Assembly (NCBI RefSeq): GCF_014651595.1 | Contig: NZ_BMXE01000007.1 | Span: 186,001-250,000 of the forward strand | DNA from: Pseudovibrio japonicus | GTDB lineage: Bacteria > Pseudomonadota > Alphaproteobacteria > Rhizobiales > Stappiaceae | Direction: 5' to 3' | Length of the DNA: 64,000 nt | Shown: positions 37,894 to 46,969 of the stretch, one piece after another | Layout: the number at the start of each line of letters is the position of its first letter | Numbering within the stretch: the stretch's first letter is position 1 | Translations under genes and position numbers: made by a program | Notes under the pieces: generated by a model | Told to the model about the DNA's origin: nothing | The model's input: only the letters and a program-made list of their open reading frames with translations | Databases searched by the model: none

Positions 37894-38319
37894 GTTCTAG
37901 ATCCTGATGTATATCTATAATATGAGACAGTAAATCCTGGCAGGTCGAATGTATGCGCGTGCAAAAACAGCACTCGCGGCAAGATGTTGTGACAGTTCTA
38001 CCGTTTTCAGGTAGCGCCACTACATGAACTGCGAGGCTGAATACAGCCTGATGAGATTGTTCTGCTAAAGTTGGCTATTTAGCTGGAAAATATGTGTTGT
38101 GCAAGTAGTGTTTCTGAAATTTTACTAGAATTTAGTTGGAATATAAGGGCAAAAATATTTGCTGCTCGCGTATAAATCTTCAGGACCTGATTTTTTGATC
38201 AACTGGTCAAAGTATTGGTCGAAATTTTCTTTTCTGGCGGGCCTCTAAACCTCAACGGGGTCCGAGGCACACTATTAAACAAACACACTTTCTCTGGTTT
38301 CGCGTAACAGGGGGCTGCA
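37894..38319. other. Intergenic region upstream of the NCS1 permease
   Basis: About 425 bp, A+T-rich in the middle (38080-38170). It includes the three operator-like repeats at 38195-38222. No gene is seen. Confidence 0.4.
38195..38222. promoter_or_regulatory. Three operator-like repeats
   Basis: TTGATCAA, CTGGTCAA and TTGGTCGA start at 38195, 38203 and 38215. The first is itself palindromic. The layout resembles a cluster of half-sites for a dimeric GntR- or FNR-like regulator, but the spacing does not match the FNR box (TTGAT-N4-ATCAA). It may control the permease. Confidence 0.35.
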
Positions 38320-39363
38320 TCAAAGCTCTGCTTCTGTGGCTTCCTTAAGCAAAGCGGTTTCCTGACCTGCGCTCAGCCCGCATTTTAGCGGTACGGCTCG
38401 TCGTGTGCGATCCCACTCCAGCAGCGGGCCCAGAGTTTCGGGCAAGGGCCGACAGGTTAATCCTGCAGTCTCGGCACGGGATGTGTCGATATTCATGAAG
38501 TGCTCGTAGTCTGCTGCAATGGATGGCAACATGACGGGAAGGTCCGTCCATGGCTGAATGCCCGCCTCCAGTATTTGCTCTTCTTCGATCCATCGGAGGT
38601 GGGCGGGTGATTTGGTGACTGCGATAATTTTCTGCAACAGGTCGCCCAGATAGAGCGGCTGACTGGTTACATTCCAGATGCCGCCGCGTGCTTCCTGAGC
38701 ACATGCCAGCGCGAAATCTGCTACATCCCGCACATCAATCATCTGCACTTTACGGGAAGCAGGAGCTGGCGCAGGCACGGTTGGGTGCTCGGTTTTTGCC
38801 TGATCAATCCGCCGAACCCACCATGTTAGCCTGTCCATGTAATCACCCGCTCCAATCAGCAGGCCAACCCGCAGCGAGGTGGCCTTGTCGCCAAGCATCT
38901 GCTCTGCAGTCTGTTCGCAGGCGCGTTTTAGCGGGCCATAAGAAGCGCTATAAGAGTCGGCAATGCTGCGCTCCTTAGGGGCAAGAGCACGCGCAAGTGA
39001 AAGATCTTCCTGCGTTGCGTCTGGAACAGTATCCCGCTCATTGAGCCTTGGCTTTGTAAAGGTGCTGTATGCAGAAATGGAGGAGATAAACACATAGCGC
39101 TGTAGCTTGTCTCCAAGCGCTTCAAGCAGGTGGCGGACGGCATCTGGTGCAAATGCGCAGGTATCAAAAGCCCAGTCGAACTCCCTGTCCTGCAAAATAT
39201 TGAGATCACCGTATCGGTCTGCTGCAATGGCTTCCACGCCCTGTGGCAGCGCCCGATTGGTGTGCCCGCGCATCAGCACCGAAACCTCGTGTCCAGCTTC
39301 GGCAAGCGCATCCGTTATCGCACCGCCAAGAAACCCCGTGCCCCCAACAACCAAAACTCGCAT
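38320..39363 (-). CDS. NAD(P)-dependent epimerase/dehydratase-like protein
   Basis: 347 aa, ATG 39363 preceded by GGGGAGAG. VLVVGGTGFLGGAITDAL at the N-terminus is the Rossmann glycine-rich loop of extended short-chain dehydrogenases. FISSISAYSTF carries a Ser-rich active-site strand, and SYGPLKRACE supplies the YxxxK pair. The rest is a substrate domain not diagnostic of a particular sugar. It may reduce or epimerise a nucleotide sugar or a small ketone, and could also be a vestigial regulator. The gene is alone on its strand. Confidence 0.82.
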   Translation of the reverse strand: MRVLVVGGTGFLGGAITDALAEAGHEVSVLMRGHTNRALPQGVEAIAADRYGDLNILQDREFDWAFDTCAFAPDAVRHLLEALGDKLQRYVFISSISAYSTFTKPRLNERDTVPDATQEDLSLARALAPKERSIADSYSASYGPLKRACEQTAEQMLGDKATSLRVGLLIGAGDYMDRLTWWVRRIDQAKTEHPTVPAPAPASRKVQMIDVRDVADFALACAQEARGGIWNVTSQPLYLGDLLQKIIAVTKSPAHLRWIEEEQILEAGIQPWTDLPVMLPSIAADYEHFMNIDTSRAETAGLTCRPLPETLGPLLEWDRTRRAVPLKCGLSAGQETALLKEATEAEL

Positions 39364-39634
39364 AGTGCTCTCCCCCGTTTGTTTGCCCAGGCTATCTACG
39401 TCTCTGTGGTTGTCCAGTCACACCCTCAAGTTTTATGGTCAGCACAAATTTGATCTAACAGTTGCGCCAGCTTCGTTCCTATGTCCTCAGCTGGTGGAAT
39501 AGAAGCGCAGAACAGGTGGGAACAATCATGTTGTTCTTTGTTTCTCCTACAAAGCACTTCGCTATGATGACGCTTTATCTCTGAGATTCGGTGGCGGTCG
39601 CTTCTGTGAAGAGGTTGGGAGGGAGTTCAGCTAG

Positions 39635-40048
39635 ATGACCGATATTGTAAATGGCCTGCTACTGCGAAACCAACGTGTCCTCATGGGGTTGCGGTCGCCA
39701 TTACGTAGAACTTTCCCAAGTGTGTGGAGCTTCCCCGGTGGGCATGTTGAAACTGGAGAGACACTTGAGGAGGCCCTTAAACGCGAACTTGGGGAGGAAG
39801 TTGGTGTAGAGCCAATGGCCTTTGCCAAACTCACCCAATTCAGCACACAGGCTGATATAGGGAAGGAGCCAATCGTATTCCATCTGTTCACTGTAGATCA
39901 GTGGGTTGGTGAGACAGAGAATCTGGGTGATGAGCACACTGAACTGCGTTGGGTGGACCACCGCGACGCAATCAACCTTCCGGGCCTTGCCTTTCCGCAA
40001 TACCGGAATGTGTTTGATACCTTGAAGGAAAATGGTGCGCTGTCCTGA
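39635..40048 (+). CDS. Nudix hydrolase
   Basis: 137 aa, ATG 39635 with GGGAGGGAG upstream. The Nudix box is complete as GGHVETGETLEEALKRELGE followed by EVGV, with the metal-binding glutamates in RELGEE. WSFPGGH before it is typical of MutT/ADP-ribose-type enzymes. It hydrolyses a nucleoside diphosphate linked to another group in the cytoplasm; possible roles are cleaning the nucleotide pool or cleaving dinucleotide metabolites. Confidence 0.9.
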   Translation: MTDIVNGLLLRNQRVLMGLRSPLRRTFPSVWSFPGGHVETGETLEEALKRELGEEVGVEPMAFAKLTQFSTQADIGKEPIVFHLFTVDQWVGETENLGDEHTELRWVDHRDAINLPGLAFPQYRNVFDTLKENGALS

Positions 40049-40060
40049 CAACTCTTGCGG

Positions 40061-40297
40061 TCAGCTTTGAATATCCTGTTGTGCATCCGGCCCGCTGATC
40101 TTGCGGCCCCATTTGATGTTGGACCAGACCAACTCATGTAAAAAGTAGCAGATGAAGCCGAGGGTGGAACTGACAATAGCGATACCGCCGCCAACAGAAA
40201 CTGAGCCTGTGAAGACGAAGCCAATCAAAGTCATGGAGAGAAGCCCCATGATCTGCCAGGTGACTGATTTCGTAAAAATACGCTGTGCTGAATCCAT
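40061..40297 (-). CDS. DUF2061 small membrane protein
   Basis: 78 aa with two hydrophobic segments. FTKSVTWQIMGLLSMTLIGF and CYFLHELVWSNIKWG match DUF2061, small inner-membrane proteins of unknown function in which the YxLHExxW motif is conserved. It converges on the Nudix gene with only 12 bp between the stops. Confidence 0.85.
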   Translation of the reverse strand: MDSAQRIFTKSVTWQIMGLLSMTLIGFVFTGSVSVGGGIAIVSSTLGFICYFLHELVWSNIKWGRKISGPDAQQDIQS

Positions 40298-40422
40298 CTG
40301 AGATGCCCAGTTAAATGACTGCTTATAACCTCGTTGCTACCGGAAAAAATGATGATTGGACATTCAGAATATTAGCTGCAATAAGTTCATTTTGTTGATT
40401 TTAATCTACAATGGTGACTTTG

Positions 40423-41271
40423 ATGGACAAGCGTGACAGGGCCAGTTTGTTTCGAACGCGGCTGTCGGGGGCAATGACGCTGGCGGATATGACCCGCAGC
40501 CAGCTGGCTCGGAGTGCCGGTGTTGACAGGTCCACCATTGGCCAACTGCTCAACAATGAGAATCCGCGGCTACCAAATGGTCAGTTGCTAGCCGATCTGG
40601 CAGCCTCGCTTCACGTAAGTACAGACTGGCTGCTGGGATTGACGAACAGGGCTGAGCGACCGGGGGATATAATCGCGCGGGCGATGGCGCTGAGCCCGGC
40701 AGAAAGGTCAGCAGTTGATGAGCAAATTCTCAATTGGCACAAGGAAGCGACGGGCCTGAAGGTGCGTCATGTGCCTGCAACCCTGCCGGACATCTTGAAG
40801 ACCGATCGCATGCTTGCGTGGGAGTATGCCTCGTTTCGCGGACTGGATGCCGATGAGGTGGTGCAGTCCAACCGTGCGCAGCTGGATTGGCTGCGCTCCC
40901 TCAAAACCGACTATGAAATCGCTGTTCCGCTCCACGAATTCGAGGCCTGCGCGCAAGGCATTGGCTACTATGCGCATCTGGACAGAGAAACCCGCAGAGA
41001 ACAACTTCAATTCGTCGCGGATACCTGCCGGCAGATGTTCCCGCGCCTGCGGTTGTTCCTGTTTGATGCGCACAAGGTCTTCAGTGCGCCTATCACCATT
41101 TACGGGCCCAATCTGGCGGTTGTGTATGTGGGGCAGTTCTATCTCGCATTCCGCGAGGCGGAAAGGGTCAGTTCGCTCACCGACCATTTCGATACGCTTG
41201 TGCGTGAAGCAACAGTGGATGCAAGAGATCTGGCGGACTACGTGGAGGCGCTCATCGAGCAATGCGGGTAA
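40423..41271 (+). CDS. XRE-type transcriptional regulator
   Basis: 282 aa from ATG 40423, supported by GGTGA five bases upstream; the in-frame ATG at 40411 lacks a ribosome site. The N-terminal helix-turn-helix is TRSQLARSAGVDRSTIGQLL (about residues 25-44), followed by LHVSTDWLLGLT as in lambda-repressor-like proteins. The C-terminal 170 residues are an unrecognised domain that may sense a ligand or contact polymerase. It converges on the nitric oxide reductase gene, 81 bp from its stop. A regulatory link to NO is possible only by position. Confidence 0.82.
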   Translation: MDKRDRASLFRTRLSGAMTLADMTRSQLARSAGVDRSTIGQLLNNENPRLPNGQLLADLAASLHVSTDWLLGLTNRAERPGDIIARAMALSPAERSAVDEQILNWHKEATGLKVRHVPATLPDILKTDRMLAWEYASFRGLDADEVVQSNRAQLDWLRSLKTDYEIAVPLHEFEACAQGIGYYAHLDRETRREQLQFVADTCRQMFPRLRLFLFDAHKVFSAPITIYGPNLAVVYVGQFYLAFREAERVSSLTDHFDTLVREATVDARDLADYVEALIEQCG

Positions 41272-41352
41272 CAAAACCTCATCCGCCTGATGCCCGTGAA
41301 TACACGTGGCATCCTAGTTCTAAGGTGCTGAGCAAGATCCAGATGAGGTGGT

Positions 41353-43659
41353 TTATGCCTTTGCGGGTTGTTCTTGCTCGTTCACTGGTTTGCCGAAGTA
41401 AGCGTGGTAAAGGAACATAACGATCGAGAAAATGCCCCAACTGAAAACCACATCCCCTGGCACGCGGGCCCACACCAGAAATGTCATAACAGGACCATGG
41501 ATTGTTTCAGGTGCGCGGGCGTGCCAGTAGCTTTCGGTGAAGCTGATGTATGCCTGATAGACGCCTTGCGGGATAAGTGAGAGACCGAGCATCATGGCAA
41601 GTCCGATGTTGAGACCCCAGAACGCTTGCTGCAACCATGTATCACTCCAACGATTAGCTGGAATGAGCGAGCGCAGGCAGAACAGCATCAGCCCGACACC
41701 TAACAGGCCATAAACGCCGAACATGGCGGCGTGGCCATGGGCTGGCGTAGAGTTAAGCCCCTGCATGTAATAGAGCGCCAGTGGCGGGTTGATAAAGAAG
41801 CCAAGCAGTCCGGCGCCAACAAGGTTCCAGAAAAGAACCGAAGCGAAAAAGGTGAGCGGCCATTTGTAGTGGTTAATCCACTTGGTGTTCTGTTCCAGCT
41901 TGTGGGTCTGATAGGCTTCAAAACCGATGACCAGCAGAGGAACAACCTCCAGCGCTGAGAACACGGCTCCAAGCGCCAGCACACCAATGGGTGTACCGCT
42001 CCAGTACAGATGGTGGAACGTGCCCAGCACACCGCCGGACATGAAGATGATCGTGGCGAAGATGACTGCAACAGCGGCAGTCGAAGCGCGCAGCAGTTGC
42101 AGGTTTACGAATATGAGGGCGATGATCGCAGTAGCGAAGACTTCGAAGACGCCCTCAACCCACAAATGCACCACCCACCAGCGCCAGTATTCCATAACGC
42201 TGATATGCGTGTTCTGACCCCAAAATAGCCCGGCACCGTAGAGCAAGCCAATGGCGGTGGCAGACAGAAGCGTCAAGGCGATAAGGCTGCGGTTGTGACC
42301 GCCCCTCAGGGCCGGGAAGAGTGCACGCAGCACCAGTACCAGCCAGAGCAGGAGACCGATAAACAGGAAGATCTGCCAGAAACGGCCCAGATCAACATAC
42401 TCATAGCCTTGATGCCCGAACCAGAAGTTCATGGTGCGCGAGAAGAACTGATTGATCCCGAGCCACTCCCCGGCAAAGGAACCCACCACGATGATGATGA
42501 GGCAGACCCAGAGGAAGTTGACGCCGAACTTCTGATAGGCAGGGTCCTTTCCCGAAAGCAGGGGCGCCATGAACAAGCCTGTCGCCAGCCATGCAGTTGC
42601 GATCCAGAACACGGCTAATTGGGTGTGCCATGTACGTGAGACGGAGTAGGGGATGATTTCTGCCAAAGGAATGCCGTAGAGGTCTTGCCCCTCAATGGCA
42701 TAGTGAGCGGTGAGAATTCCCAGAGCGACCTGCGCGATCATCAGGCCCACAACCACCCAGAAATACTTCGCGGTCGCCCGCATTGACGGAGTCAGCTTTA
42801 CATTTGCCAGCGGGTTGCTGGCAGCACCACCACCCTCCGGAATAATGCGCTCACGCCATAAATCGTACTGACGCACATAGTAAAAACACAGTGCGCCCGC
42901 ACAGCCGAGCAGTAGAAGAATGCTGATAATGGACCAGATGAAAGCGGCGCCAGTGGCGTGGTTGCCCACCAAAGGTTCATGGGGCCAGTTGCTGGTGTAG
43001 GAGATTGTATCACCTGGCCTGTTGGTGACGGAGCCCCACGATGTCCAGAAGAAGAAAGCCGAGAGCGCGCGTGCTTGATCCGGAGTAATCAGGATGTTTG
43101 GGGGGAAGGCATACTCATTTCTAAGATTCTGGTCGTCGATGTCTTCATAGGTGGCAAACAGTGTGGTGAAATGATCCTCGACCAGCTCGACGGCGGACAT
43201 GCGGTCCGGTGAAATCGTGATGGTGTCGGTAGCTGGATCGTACCGGTTCTGGCGCATCTCTTCCTGAACAAGAACCTGAAGAAACGCGCGCTGCTCGTTG
43301 CTGGGTGGTGCAGCGTCTATGCCGTTTTGTGCGCGATGGAAAATATCCTCCAGCGCAAGTGCCTCTCTGTGTAGCCAGTCGGTGGACCAGTCCGGCGCAA
43401 CATAGCTACCATGGCCCCAGATGCTGCCTTGCTGCATGCCACCTAAGGACTGCCAGACATTCTGGCCTTCCTCAATTTCCTCTCTTGTGTACATGACATC
43501 ACCATTATCAGTGATAACGATGGCGGGGATTGGTGGTTTCAGCCGATAAATCTCGACACCGAAGAAGAGCAAAACACCAAAAGCGAGGACCATGCCAACG
43601 CTGAGAAGAATCCATAGCCGTTTGAGGGAAAAGGTTACATCATAGTCTTTATCAAACAT
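41353..43659 (-). CDS. norB: Nitric oxide reductase, quinol-dependent (qNOR)
   Basis: 768 aa, matching single-subunit qNOR (NorZ) rather than the cytochrome-dependent NorBC, whose NorB is about 450 aa. The N-terminal 210 residues hold the extra helix and periplasmic domain fused in place of NorC (GGMQQGSIWGHGSYVAPDW). The 12-helix catalytic core follows with conserved histidine segments such as RTWHTQLAVFW, WRWWVVHLWVEG and FHHLYWSG, which bind haem b, haem b3 and FeB. It reduces 2 NO to N2O with electrons from the quinol pool. No nitrite reductase is encoded in the window, so its role may be NO detoxification or denitrification. Confidence 0.95.
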   Translation of the reverse strand: MFDKDYDVTFSLKRLWILLSVGMVLAFGVLLFFGVEIYRLKPPIPAIVITDNGDVMYTREEIEEGQNVWQSLGGMQQGSIWGHGSYVAPDWSTDWLHREALALEDIFHRAQNGIDAAPPSNEQRAFLQVLVQEEMRQNRYDPATDTITISPDRMSAVELVEDHFTTLFATYEDIDDQNLRNEYAFPPNILITPDQARALSAFFFWTSWGSVTNRPGDTISYTSNWPHEPLVGNHATGAAFIWSIISILLLLGCAGALCFYYVRQYDLWRERIIPEGGGAASNPLANVKLTPSMRATAKYFWVVVGLMIAQVALGILTAHYAIEGQDLYGIPLAEIIPYSVSRTWHTQLAVFWIATAWLATGLFMAPLLSGKDPAYQKFGVNFLWVCLIIIVVGSFAGEWLGINQFFSRTMNFWFGHQGYEYVDLGRFWQIFLFIGLLLWLVLVLRALFPALRGGHNRSLIALTLLSATAIGLLYGAGLFWGQNTHISVMEYWRWWVVHLWVEGVFEVFATAIIALIFVNLQLLRASTAAVAVIFATIIFMSGGVLGTFHHLYWSGTPIGVLALGAVFSALEVVPLLVIGFEAYQTHKLEQNTKWINHYKWPLTFFASVLFWNLVGAGLLGFFINPPLALYYMQGLNSTPAHGHAAMFGVYGLLGVGLMLFCLRSLIPANRWSDTWLQQAFWGLNIGLAMMLGLSLIPQGVYQAYISFTESYWHARAPETIHGPVMTFLVWARVPGDVVFSWGIFSIVMFLYHAYFGKPVNEQEQPAKA

Positions 43660-43943
43660 GGCCTGTTGCTCCTCATCTTCTGGGAAAACATCCGTGTGTG
43701 TTTCAAATCAGACTATCAGCCGGTTTTTTTGGTGCGCCTCCGTCAGAAACGAGAGAGGCTTTGGGGTGTCTGCAAAGCATGGCAGTTGGGCAATTCTGTG
43801 AGGCGTTGATAAGGCCGGTTTGCTGAAGCTCACGAAAATACTCGTATGGATTACCTAAGGTGAATCAACAGGTTCGAGTTAGGGATATTTAATTGCAGAT
43901 GGCGCATCATAAACCAAGCTGACAACTTGCTTATGAGGTTCAC

Positions 43944-44423
43944 ATGGGTTCCGTGCCCAGACTTTCGTGCACTCTTTCTGTTTTCCTTTTGCTTGGTACC
44001 CCGTTGCAGGCCGCTCAAGAACCAACCAACGAACAGGCCGCGATCGTTGCGCGCTGTGTTGAGGAACAGGGATTGGTCTATCCTGCAATGGCTTGCTTTG
44101 GTGAAGTGATTGACCAGTGCATCGGCACCCAAAACCAAGACAGCCATATGATCTACTGTTCAATTCAGGAGTATATGGTGTGGGACCAGCGCCTCAATAC
44201 GACTTATACGCAGATCATGAAGATCGCGAGTACGGAGGTGAAAGCAAGCCTCAGGAGTGCGCAACGCGCCTGGATAGCGTTTCGGGATGATACCTGTTCA
44301 GCTAATGCATTGCTTTTCGATGGCACCGACGCGGGTCTAATCATGGCTGCGTGCATGGCCAGCCAGACTGCGATCCGCAGCCTGCAGCTTGATCAGTTTC
44401 TCAGCGACGCGCAGATCCAATAA
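43944..44423 (+). CDS. LprI-like (DUF1311) exported protein
   Basis: 159 aa with a clear signal peptide (LSVFLLLGTPLQAAQ), GAGG before ATG. The mature part carries WDQRLNTTYTQIM and LRSAQRAWIAFRDDTC, the signature of DUF1311, the lysozyme-inhibitor LprI domain. Several cysteines are spaced as for disulfide bonds. It is periplasmic. In Mycobacterium LprI inhibits lysozyme; elsewhere the domain is widespread and mostly of unknown use. It is divergent from norB. Confidence 0.85.
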   Translation: MGSVPRLSCTLSVFLLLGTPLQAAQEPTNEQAAIVARCVEEQGLVYPAMACFGEVIDQCIGTQNQDSHMIYCSIQEYMVWDQRLNTTYTQIMKIASTEVKASLRSAQRAWIAFRDDTCSANALLFDGTDAGLIMAACMASQTAIRSLQLDQFLSDAQIQ

Positions 44424-44623
44424 TCAAGGAAAGGGTGCTTTGTAATACCCCCCGGTACAGAAGGAGCATTAAAGCCTCTTTTTTGCAGGGGCCAATATTG
44501 AGGAATGGCGGGACAGGCCAATGTGGTTAGTCTGCACGGATGCTCGTTTGAATATCTATCGCGTCATCCAACCCTAAAAGCACCGAATGCGTTTTGGGGG
44601 GAGACGCCTTGAGGTCTGTGCTG

Positions 44624-45523
44624 ATGAAGAAGGTTCTGATCCATATCGGTGCGCATGAAGCCGGTACAACTGCCCTGCAAAAGCAGCTTTACGCCAAACA
44701 TCCGGATTTGTTTGATGATCCTACGCAGTTCAAAGCAAGCCGGTTTTTGCAACTCTACGAAGATCACAGTGTTAAGCCAGAAGCAGGGGAGCTGGCGGAT
44801 CTGTTTCAGGAAGCACTCTTCAAGCCTGATACTGAGACCTGCCGCCTTTCTCACGAAAGGCTCTTGGGAAAGGCTTTTGTGCATAGGCAGTTTTATCCCA
44901 ATGTGGAGCGGTATGTTCAGCTTGTCCGGGAACTGCAAAGGCGCGGTATTGAGGTCAAGACACTGGTCACCGTGCGCAATCGCACCGACTTTTTAGTCTC
45001 GTACTTTCTGGATAGCCTTGCGTGGCAGGACACTCCCAAAACCTTCCATGAGTTTGCAAACAATGCGGTGACACCCGCCTTTTCCTGGCAAACTTTGGAG
45101 GATCAGCTGGATAAACTACCCGTTACCTATTTGCCTCAGGAAGCGATGGAAAAGTACCCGGAGGAGTTTGTTGCTTGCATCAACAAGTTCTATGAGAAGA
45201 ACCTGCTTGAGCCGGAGGATCTCTGCTACCGGGCAAATTCTGGGCTTAACGAGCTCGGTCTTTCCGTCATTCCGCAGCTCTCTGCCATTGAAGATCAGGG
45301 CCTTCGCACTGTTCTGCTGAAAAGTGCGCTGGACTACTGCAAGCAAGGCGAGCAGGCCATGGTCCTCTCCAAGGATATTGAGGTGATTTATCGCAAACAT
45401 TTTCGCGAAGGAGACGTGGCTTTTGCCAAAGCAAACTTCCCGACACCATTCCGGAAAATCTATTCACAGTCTAAACCCGTGACAGAACAGTTCTGGTTTG
45501 CCTTTGCTAAAACGGATGCCTGA
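44624..45523 (+). CDS. Sulfotransferase-fold protein with altered phosphate loop
   Basis: 299 aa from ATG 44624, chosen because it directly precedes the first strand KVLIHIGAHEAGTTALQ; TTG and GTG starts upstream at 44594-44618 are possible. That segment corresponds to the 5'-phosphosulfate-binding loop of sulfotransferases (usually HIGxxKTGTTxLQ), but the conserved Lys-Thr is replaced by Glu-Ala. VTVRNRTDFLVSYFLDSL resembles the 3'-phosphate-binding region. The loss of the Lys makes PAPS chemistry doubtful. I see no carbohydrate partner, and the real function is unknown. Confidence 0.65.
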   Translation: MKKVLIHIGAHEAGTTALQKQLYAKHPDLFDDPTQFKASRFLQLYEDHSVKPEAGELADLFQEALFKPDTETCRLSHERLLGKAFVHRQFYPNVERYVQLVRELQRRGIEVKTLVTVRNRTDFLVSYFLDSLAWQDTPKTFHEFANNAVTPAFSWQTLEDQLDKLPVTYLPQEAMEKYPEEFVACINKFYEKNLLEPEDLCYRANSGLNELGLSVIPQLSAIEDQGLRTVLLKSALDYCKQGEQAMVLSKDIEVIYRKHFREGDVAFAKANFPTPFRKIYSQSKPVTEQFWFAFAKTDA

Positions 45524-45896
45524 TTAGCCTTTATTGCGTTATTTTTCTGATTGTTTTTTAAAAATATCTGTAATCGTAACGGGTTAGGTGAAGGTGTAAT
45601 TTGCCGAGCCTGAACTTGATTGCGCGGCGGTAGTGTAAAAAGAACAGCTTTGGGAGCGATCCGGCTGCTGATATAGTGCCGTTCGGTCATCATAACGCCG
45701 ACCTCACGTCGGTTTTACTGTACCGTTAGCAGCGTGCTGGAATAGTGTGCAAACCACTCAACTGACGGGAGAAATTGGTCCTCTCCGATTTATCGGGTGG
45801 CCTTGCGCTTTTGCGCAGGTTTCGCTGCAGCTTGAAAGCAATAATAATGACAGATGGACGAGAACGTCCCGATCAAGATGAGTGTAGAGGCGCCGT
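45524..45896. other. Intergenic region before the ABC operon
   Basis: About 370 bp. A weak hairpin CCGAC-CTCAC-GTCGG followed by TTTT at 45698-45716 may terminate the preceding gene. The operon promoter should follow, but I see no clear riboswitch or operator. Confidence 0.4.
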
Positions 45897-46943
45897 GTGA
45901 CGCAGGTTCAACTTAAAAACCTCTCGAAAGTGTTCTCCGGGACACCGGCGGTCGATGCCATCAATGTTGATGTGGCGTGTGGTGAGTTTCTGGTGCTGCT
46001 GGGGCCATCTGGCTGTGGCAAAACCACCAGTCTGCGCATGGTCTGCGGGCTGGAGCAACCGACATCCGGGTCCATTTGGTTCAATGGACAGGAGGTGACC
46101 AATCTGCCTGTCCAGAAACGAAAAGTTGGCCTTGTTTCCCAGCGCTTCGGTTTGTTCCCGCATATGACGGTTGAGCAGAACGTCGCCTTTGGGCTGTCTG
46201 TAGGCGGTATGGCGGAGAGTGAACAGAAGCGGCACGTTGGCGAGATGCTGGAGATTGTGCGTCTTACGGACTTTGCCGGACGTTTTCCGGCGCAACTGTC
46301 GGGCGGGCAGATGCAACGGGTGGCCATTGCCCGCACGCTCGTAACACGGCCAAAAGTGCTACTACTGGACGAGCCCATGGCGAGCCTTGATACGCTGCTG
46401 CGGGCGGAGATGCGCCAGTTCATCCGTGATTTGCATGAGGAATATGGCATGACCACGCTGCTCGTCACCCATGATCAGATCGAGGCCATGGATCTGGCGG
46501 ACAGGATTGCGGTGATGTTTGATGGCAGGGTCGCCCAGCTCGCTGCTCCCGATGAGATTTATCAGCAGCCCGCCGATGAGCGGACAGCCCGCTTCATGGG
46601 GCATTCCAACATCTTTGATTGTACACCTGTGTCTGATGGCTATGTGGAAAGTCTATTTGGCCCGCTCAAGCTTGGAGCAGGGTCAAACCGTGGCTTGAAA
46701 CTGCCGAGAAAGGCCATGGTGCGCTATGAGAGTATCCGGATTGTTGAGAGCGTTGATCAGTCGCAAAGTAATGTTGTTTCCGGCACGATCACGCGAGCAG
46801 AGTTTCTTGGCGCAATGATGCGCTACACGCTTCAGGTGGGAGAGGGATTTCTAACCGTCGAGGAAGCGTCTTCGTTCAAAAGAAAAACAGGCGAGGCGGT
46901 CTCACTGACCCTTCCGCCTGAGCAAATCTGGTTGCTGCAATAA
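45897..46943 (+). CDS. ABC transporter ATPase (YnjD-like)
   Basis: 348 aa starting with GTG 45897 after AGAGG. Walker A is GPSGCGKTT, the signature LSGGQMQRVAIAR and Walker B LLLDEPMASLD; the His loop reads LLVTHDQIEAMDLADR. The C-terminal 100 residues are a TOBE domain as in MalK/PotA-type ATPases. It energises the importer formed with the solute-binding protein and two permeases that follow. There are 26 bp to the next gene. The SBP resembles YnjB, so this would be the YnjD partner, although it carries an extra regulatory domain. Confidence 0.93.
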   Translation: MTQVQLKNLSKVFSGTPAVDAINVDVACGEFLVLLGPSGCGKTTSLRMVCGLEQPTSGSIWFNGQEVTNLPVQKRKVGLVSQRFGLFPHMTVEQNVAFGLSVGGMAESEQKRHVGEMLEIVRLTDFAGRFPAQLSGGQMQRVAIARTLVTRPKVLLLDEPMASLDTLLRAEMRQFIRDLHEEYGMTTLLVTHDQIEAMDLADRIAVMFDGRVAQLAAPDEIYQQPADERTARFMGHSNIFDCTPVSDGYVESLFGPLKLGAGSNRGLKLPRKAMVRYESIRIVESVDQSQSNVVSGTITRAEFLGAMMRYTLQVGEGFLTVEEASSFKRKTGEAVSLTLPPEQIWLLQ

Positions 46944-46969
46944 GCAGCCAAGCCGGTTGGGGGCAATCT

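Noticed and set aside
36823-37920. A 365-codon plus-strand frame
   Set aside because: It is antisense to the NCS1 permease. Its composition (very rich in Asp, His and Gln) is typical of the mirror of a membrane-protein gene.
43660-43943. An FNR, NnrR or NsrR site upstream of norB
   Set aside because: I scanned for TTGAT-N4-ATCAA and for the NsrR dyad and saw no good match.
44594-44623. A longer N-terminus for the sulfotransferase-fold protein from TTG 44594
   Set aside because: It adds ten residues with no family support; the ATG at 44624 leads straight into the first conserved strand.
45524-45896. A thiamine (TPP) riboswitch before the ABC operon
   Set aside because: Some YnjB-like systems suggested a thiamine link, but the CTGAGA and late conserved segments of the THI element are absent.
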